From the NCBI GenBank assembly GCA_045125655.1, contig JBGVNP010000241.1:1-8534 (forward strand): 8,534 nt of DNA. The letters are read 5' to 3'. Below are positions 6,468 through 8,534 of this stretch, one piece after another. The DNA comes from RGIG4608 sp045125655 (GTDB lineage: Bacteria; Bacillota; Clostridia; Oscillospirales; CAG-272). The notes under the pieces are model-generated. The model did no database searches, was not told the DNA's origin, and was given only the letters and a program-made list of their open reading frames with translations. The position numbers were made by a program, and so were the translations under genes. The stretch's first letter is position 1. The number at the start of each line of letters is the position of its first letter.

Positions 6468-7052
6468 TTAGTCCAAATTTTCTATGGCAATATTCAAGGC
6501 GTTCATAATATCGTCAATAGTTATTGATGGCTCTTTATTTTGCTCTTTGGAATACGGAACGTGGATAAATCCAACGCGCACGTTACTACCATCAAAGTGT
6601 GCAAGCAAAGTATATATCAAATCATTACAAACATACGCGCCTGCAGAATATGAAAGCTGTGCGGGTATTCCCTTCTTATTGATCTCTTCTGCAATTTTTC
6701 GCACAGGCAGAGTACAAAAATATGCCGCAGAGCCACCGTCAATTATCTTCTCGTCCTTGGGGTGATTACCGTTATTATCGGGAATTGATGCATGGCGCAA
6801 ATTGATGCCTACAAGTTCGGGTGTTATCAAGCTTCTGCCTCCCGCTTGACCGACACAAAGAATAACATCGGGGTTCAGATTATCCGCCTCCCGAATGACA
6901 AATTCTGCCGCCTCGCCAAAAACCACAGGAAGACGGAGCTTTATCAATTCGTATTCATTTATTTTATTTGGCAAACGACTCACTGCATCCCACGAGGGAT
7001 TGATTGTTTCTCCACCAAAGGGTTCAAAACCAGTTATCAAGAGTTTTTTCAT
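6468..7052 (-). CDS. pcp: Pyroglutamyl-peptidase I (peptidase family C15)
   Basis: A 194-residue cytosolic cysteine peptidase that removes N-terminal pyroglutamate from peptides. Family signatures are GFEPFGGE...NPSW (residues 8-21), CVGQAGGRS...PE (66-79), SYSAGAYVCNDLIY (134-147) and VGFIHVPY (160-167). The catalytic triad is visible as E79, C142 and H164. It is slightly shorter than the usual ~200-215 residues but no catalytic part is missing. The ATG (7050-7052) lies 7 bp after the stop of the lipoprotein gene. The bases before it are all A/T with no purine-rich ribosome site, so translation probably relies on ribosomes finishing the upstream gene. It is last in the lexA-lipoprotein-pcp row and ends at the shared terminator. 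Confidence 0.96.
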   Translation of the reverse strand: MKKLLITGFEPFGGETINPSWDAVSRLPNKINEYELIKLRLPVVFGEAAEFVIREADNLNPDVILCVGQAGGRSLITPELVGINLRHASIPDNNGNHPKDEKIIDGGSAAYFCTLPVRKIAEEINKKGIPAQLSYSAGAYVCNDLIYTLLAHFDGSNVRVGFIHVPYSKEQNKEPSITIDDIMNALNIAIENLD

Positions 7053-7059
7053 ATTTTAT

Positions 7060-7473
7060 TTAATTAACGCTATCGAGTGCGGCGAGAAGGCGCTCGATAG
7101 TTTCATTTTTTGTTTGTTCGTTAGTGAAATATTCACCTTCCTCGCAAAGTATCTCGCGTGTTACAGCGTCAAGCTCGGCACAATAGTACGCCTTGGGTGA
7201 GTCGGGGTCGATTTTTGTATCCACAACATAGATAAAATAAACGGTGTCATCATTTTCAAGTCCTGCACCGTCTCCGTACTGTATCATCTCTTGATATGTA
7301 GGAAGTGCAAACAAATTATAGGGGTGATAGTTCGTTACCGACTTGATGCCGTCAGAAATTTCATAATAGTAGCCCTCAAATTTGCCTTCAAGCTCGGTTA
7401 CGCCGAAAAGCATACAGGACGTTAACGTGAGCACCAATGCGAGTGAAAGAATGCTTAAAACTAATTTTTTCAT
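7060..7473 (-). CDS. Small hypothetical lipoprotein
   Basis: A 137-residue protein with a classical lipoprotein signal: MKK, a hydrophobic stretch (residues 4-17) and lipobox LTSC with C20 as the lipidation site. It should be exported and anchored on the outer face of the membrane. The mature part is acidic and rich in Tyr, with a YYYEISDG segment, a central YQEMIQYGDG piece and a strand-rich middle; I recognise no family. The start is supported by GGGAG 7 bases upstream. It lies 35 bp after lexA with no terminator or promoter seen between them (a TTGACA at about 7489-7494 is too close to the start to serve) and 7 bp ahead of pcp, so it is probably in the lexA transcript. Confidence 0.8.
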   Translation of the reverse strand: MKKLVLSILSLALVLTLTSCMLFGVTELEGKFEGYYYEISDGIKSVTNYHPYNLFALPTYQEMIQYGDGAGLENDDTVYFIYVVDTKIDPDSPKAYYCAELDAVTREILCEEGEYFTNEQTKNETIERLLAALDSVN

Positions 7474-7508
7474 AATGCTCTCCCTTTAATGTCAATTTAT
7501 TTTAATTA

Positions 7509-8120
7509 TTATTCGTACTGTCTGAAGCTTGCAACTACTATGCCGAGGAGTGCCACGTCATCTGCAATTATCGGATCCATTGTGCGATTCTCGGGCTGTA
7601 GGCGGAAATGTCCGTCCTCGCGATAAAAGGTCTTGACAGTCGCTTCGTCCTCAATAAGCGCTACGACGATTTTGCCGTTATCCGCGTATGCTGCCCTTTG
7701 TACGATTACAATATCGCCGTCAAAGATTCCTGCATCTATCATGCTCTCTCCCTTGACCTTGAGTGCAAAAAGCTCCTCCGCGGAATATTTTGCGCTATTC
7801 CAAGGCAAATCAACGTAGCCGTCAAAATTCTCAACGGCAAGTATGGGCGTGCCCGCGGTTATAGCACCAAGAAGCGGTACTCTACCCATAACCTTTGCAT
7901 AGGGTGCGCAGATGCGGAGTGTTCTCTTCTTGCCCGCGTCCTGCTCGATAAATCCCTTTGCCTCAAGATTATGAAGATATAAATGCACGCTCGACGTACT
8001 TTTTATTCCAAGTGATGCCCCTATATCTCGCACCGAGGGGGCGTATCCGTTTTCATTTATCGAATTTACAAGGTAATCAAATACCATTTTTTCTTTTTTT
8101 GTGAGGTCTTTATTTTTCAT
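7509..8120 (-). CDS. lexA: SOS repressor LexA
   Basis: A 203-residue LexA, the repressor of the DNA-damage response, which cleaves itself when RecA filaments form. The N-terminal winged helix covers about 1-70, with recognition region SVRDIGASLGIKSTSSVHLYL (about 29-49, described by its ends). The hinge leads to the self-cleavage site A89-G90 in GAITAGTP. The peptidase domain has the catalytic serine S126 in GESM and lysine K163 in ATVKTF. Length and motifs are normal and all key residues are present, so it should be cleavable. The ATG at 8118-8120 follows GGAG by about 8 bases. A self-regulatory SOS box lies upstream. It is probably the first gene of a row with the lipoprotein and pcp genes. 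Confidence 0.98.
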   Translation of the reverse strand: MKNKDLTKKEKMVFDYLVNSINENGYAPSVRDIGASLGIKSTSSVHLYLHNLEAKGFIEQDAGKKRTLRICAPYAKVMGRVPLLGAITAGTPILAVENFDGYVDLPWNSAKYSAEELFALKVKGESMIDAGIFDGDIVIVQRAAYADNGKIVVALIEDEATVKTFYREDGHFRLQPENRTMDPIIADDVALLGIVVASFRQYE

Positions 8121-8151
8121 AAATAATCTCCATTCATAATAGGTTATTTAC

Positions 8152-8180
8152 ATTATATCACACTTTTTTGAAAAATGCAA
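8152..8180 (-). promoter_or_regulatory. lexA promoter
   Basis: On the minus strand TTGCAT (8180-8175), a 17-base spacer and a perfect TATAAT (8157-8152), with TG one base before the -10 (extended -10). It lies about 31 bases ahead of the lexA ATG. The -35 end touches the SOS box at 8179-8190. Confidence 0.75.
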
Positions 8181-8190
8181 ACATTTGTTC
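8179..8190 (-). promoter_or_regulatory. LexA operator (SOS box) of lexA
   Basis: Minus strand GAACAAATGTTT, one base away from the Gram-positive core GAAC-N4-GTTC. It overlaps the upstream edge of the lexA -35, so bound LexA should block its own promoter. This is the usual autoregulation of lexA; the site was identified by eye. Confidence 0.85.
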
Positions 8191-8270
8191 AAATATTTTT
8201 TGATATTTTTTTGAGAAAGAGTAATTTGTGGTTTAAATTTTGATTTGTCGTGGAGTTAGTTTACTACGAA

Positions 8271-8335
8271 CCGCTCAAGCCGCTTGGGCTTCCGCTTTTG
8301 AAAAAGCGGAGCAAAACAACCGCTTTGGTTTGAGC
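8271..8335. repeat. Left hairpin domain with competing stems
   Basis: GCTCAAGCC (8273-8281) can pair with GGTTTGAGC (8327-8335), eight pairs plus one G-T. Inside, TCCGCTTT (8291-8298) pairs with AAAGCGGA (8303-8310) around a TGAA loop. The same AAAGCGG (8303-8309) can instead pair with CCGCTTT at 8320-8326, and CAAGC (8276-8280) can pair with GCTTG (8282-8286). The motif CCGCT recurs at 8271, 8280, 8292 and 8320. No T run follows, so it is not a standard terminator. Confidence 0.6.
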
Positions 8336-8344
8336 TGATTTTAT

Positions 8345-8478
8345 GTAAATTTTCGACAATTCGCGAGCGAATTATCGGTTTAGAAAGCACGGTACATACT
8401 TACACGCAAGCGTGACGTATGCACCATACTTTCAAAACTACGAAAATCACTCCTACGGAGTAATTTTCTAAAATTTAC
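8345..8478 (-). ncRNA. Candidate structured RNA: closed three-hairpin domain
   Basis: A perfect 9-bp outer stem (8345-8353 with 8470-8478) encloses three hairpins. H1 is AATTCGC/GCGAATT (8358-8373). H2 is a long imperfect stem, 8378-8407 with 8410-8438, with an AA loop. H3 is a 12-bp stem, 8442-8453 with 8457-8468. Read on the + strand, H2 has three C/A mismatches (8388/8428, 8390/8426, 8394/8422) and H3 one (8448/8462). On the minus strand all four become G-U pairs, which argues for a minus-strand RNA. It is not a tRNA: no T-loop or CCA end. I match it to no known RNA family. A DNA-level palindrome, such as a mobile repeat, remains possible. Confidence 0.45.
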
Positions 8479-8482
8479 TTAC

Positions 8483-8511
8483 TTTATACCACACTTTAAA
8501 GTCTGTGCTAA
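8483..8511 (-). promoter_or_regulatory. Possible promoter of the candidate structured RNA
   Basis: Minus strand TTAGCA (8511-8506), a 17-base spacer and TATAAA (8488-8483), with TG one base before the -10. The predicted start, about 7 bases further, falls at the 5' base of the outer stem (8478). The -35 matches only four of six positions, so this is tentative. Confidence 0.3.
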
Positions 8512-8534
8512 CAACGAAATAGTTAGTTAAAGTA

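Larger units (their letters stand above)
8191..8534. other. Geneless stretch dense in inverted repeats
   Basis: No convincing reading frame is present. From about 8243 to 8520 the sequence is a nest of inverted repeats: a left domain (8271-8335), a closed three-hairpin domain (8345-8478), and a weak possible outer pairing of 8243-8259 with 8508-8520. The octamer ACTACGAA occurs at 8263-8270 and 8437-8444, with a near copy ACAACGAA at 8511-8518. The right-hand extent is cut by the window. It could be a structured RNA gene, a non-autonomous mobile repeat, or the leader of a gene beyond the window. Confidence 0.6.

Noticed and set aside
7489..7494. TTGACA upstream of the lipoprotein gene as a -35
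   Set aside because: A -10 at 17 bases would fall on the start codon, so it cannot drive this gene.
8291..8310. Intrinsic terminator at the TCCGCTTT/AAAGCGGA hairpin
   Set aside because: Neither strand has a T run after the stem.
8345..8478. tRNA-like cloverleaf
   Set aside because: The three-hairpin shape is only superficially similar: arms are far too long, there is no GTTCRA T-loop and no CCA end.
8243..8534. Retron msr-msd RNA or integron attC site
   Set aside because: A long hairpin and inverted ends invite the idea, but no reverse transcriptase or integrase is in the window and no proper attC RYYYAAC/GTTRRRY core pair was found.
1..8534. CRISPR array, rRNA or tRNA genes
   Set aside because: No regularly spaced direct repeats and no conserved rRNA or tRNA sequence was seen on either strand.

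Overview
The window looks like a chromosomal segment of a spore-forming, low-GC Bacillota, most likely class Clostridia. The evidence is a GerA/SpoVAF-type spore protein, a Gram-positive SOS box at lexA, strong GGAGG-type ribosome sites, sigma-A-like promoters and AT-rich intergenic DNA. I cannot place it to genus.

Layout. (a) 1-1524: a stand-alone SpoVAF-like spore membrane protein on the + strand, closed by a hairpin terminator. (b) 1562-4242: a minus-strand block. It begins at trmB (tRNA m7G46 methyltransferase), runs with overlapping signals into truB (tRNA Psi55 synthase), then 2 bp later into a RAYT-type Y1 transposase, then a small two-helix membrane protein. The last two genes are visibly more AT-rich than the tRNA-modification genes and look like an accessory islet. 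(c) 4243-6466: a divergent promoter region, then a DUF975-like membrane protein and ychF on the + strand, each with its own promoter and terminator. (d) 6468-8190: a minus-strand row lexA - lipoprotein - pcp (pyroglutamyl peptidase). An SOS box overlaps the lexA promoter and a shared bidirectional terminator lies at the far end. (e) 8191-8534: no gene, but a dense nest of inverted repeats running towards the window edge.

Two things stand out. First, the RAYT gene carries, inside its own reading frame, two copies of a REP-like unit (GTAG head plus an 8-bp GGGAGGAT/ATCCTCCC hairpin) in opposite orientation. Together they form a 25-bp inverted repeat with one mismatch. Both copies are translated, as VGEDIILP and GRIISSPT, and they bracket the part that encodes the HUH motif. 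Second, the geneless stretch upstream of lexA can fold into a closed three-hairpin structure (8345-8478). Its four C/A mismatches read on the + strand all become G-U pairs if the minus strand is transcribed. This suggests an unnamed structured RNA, with a possible extended -10 promoter just at its 5' side.

The remaining genes are ordinary housekeeping functions: tRNA modification, a ribosome-associated ATPase, SOS control and peptide trimming.
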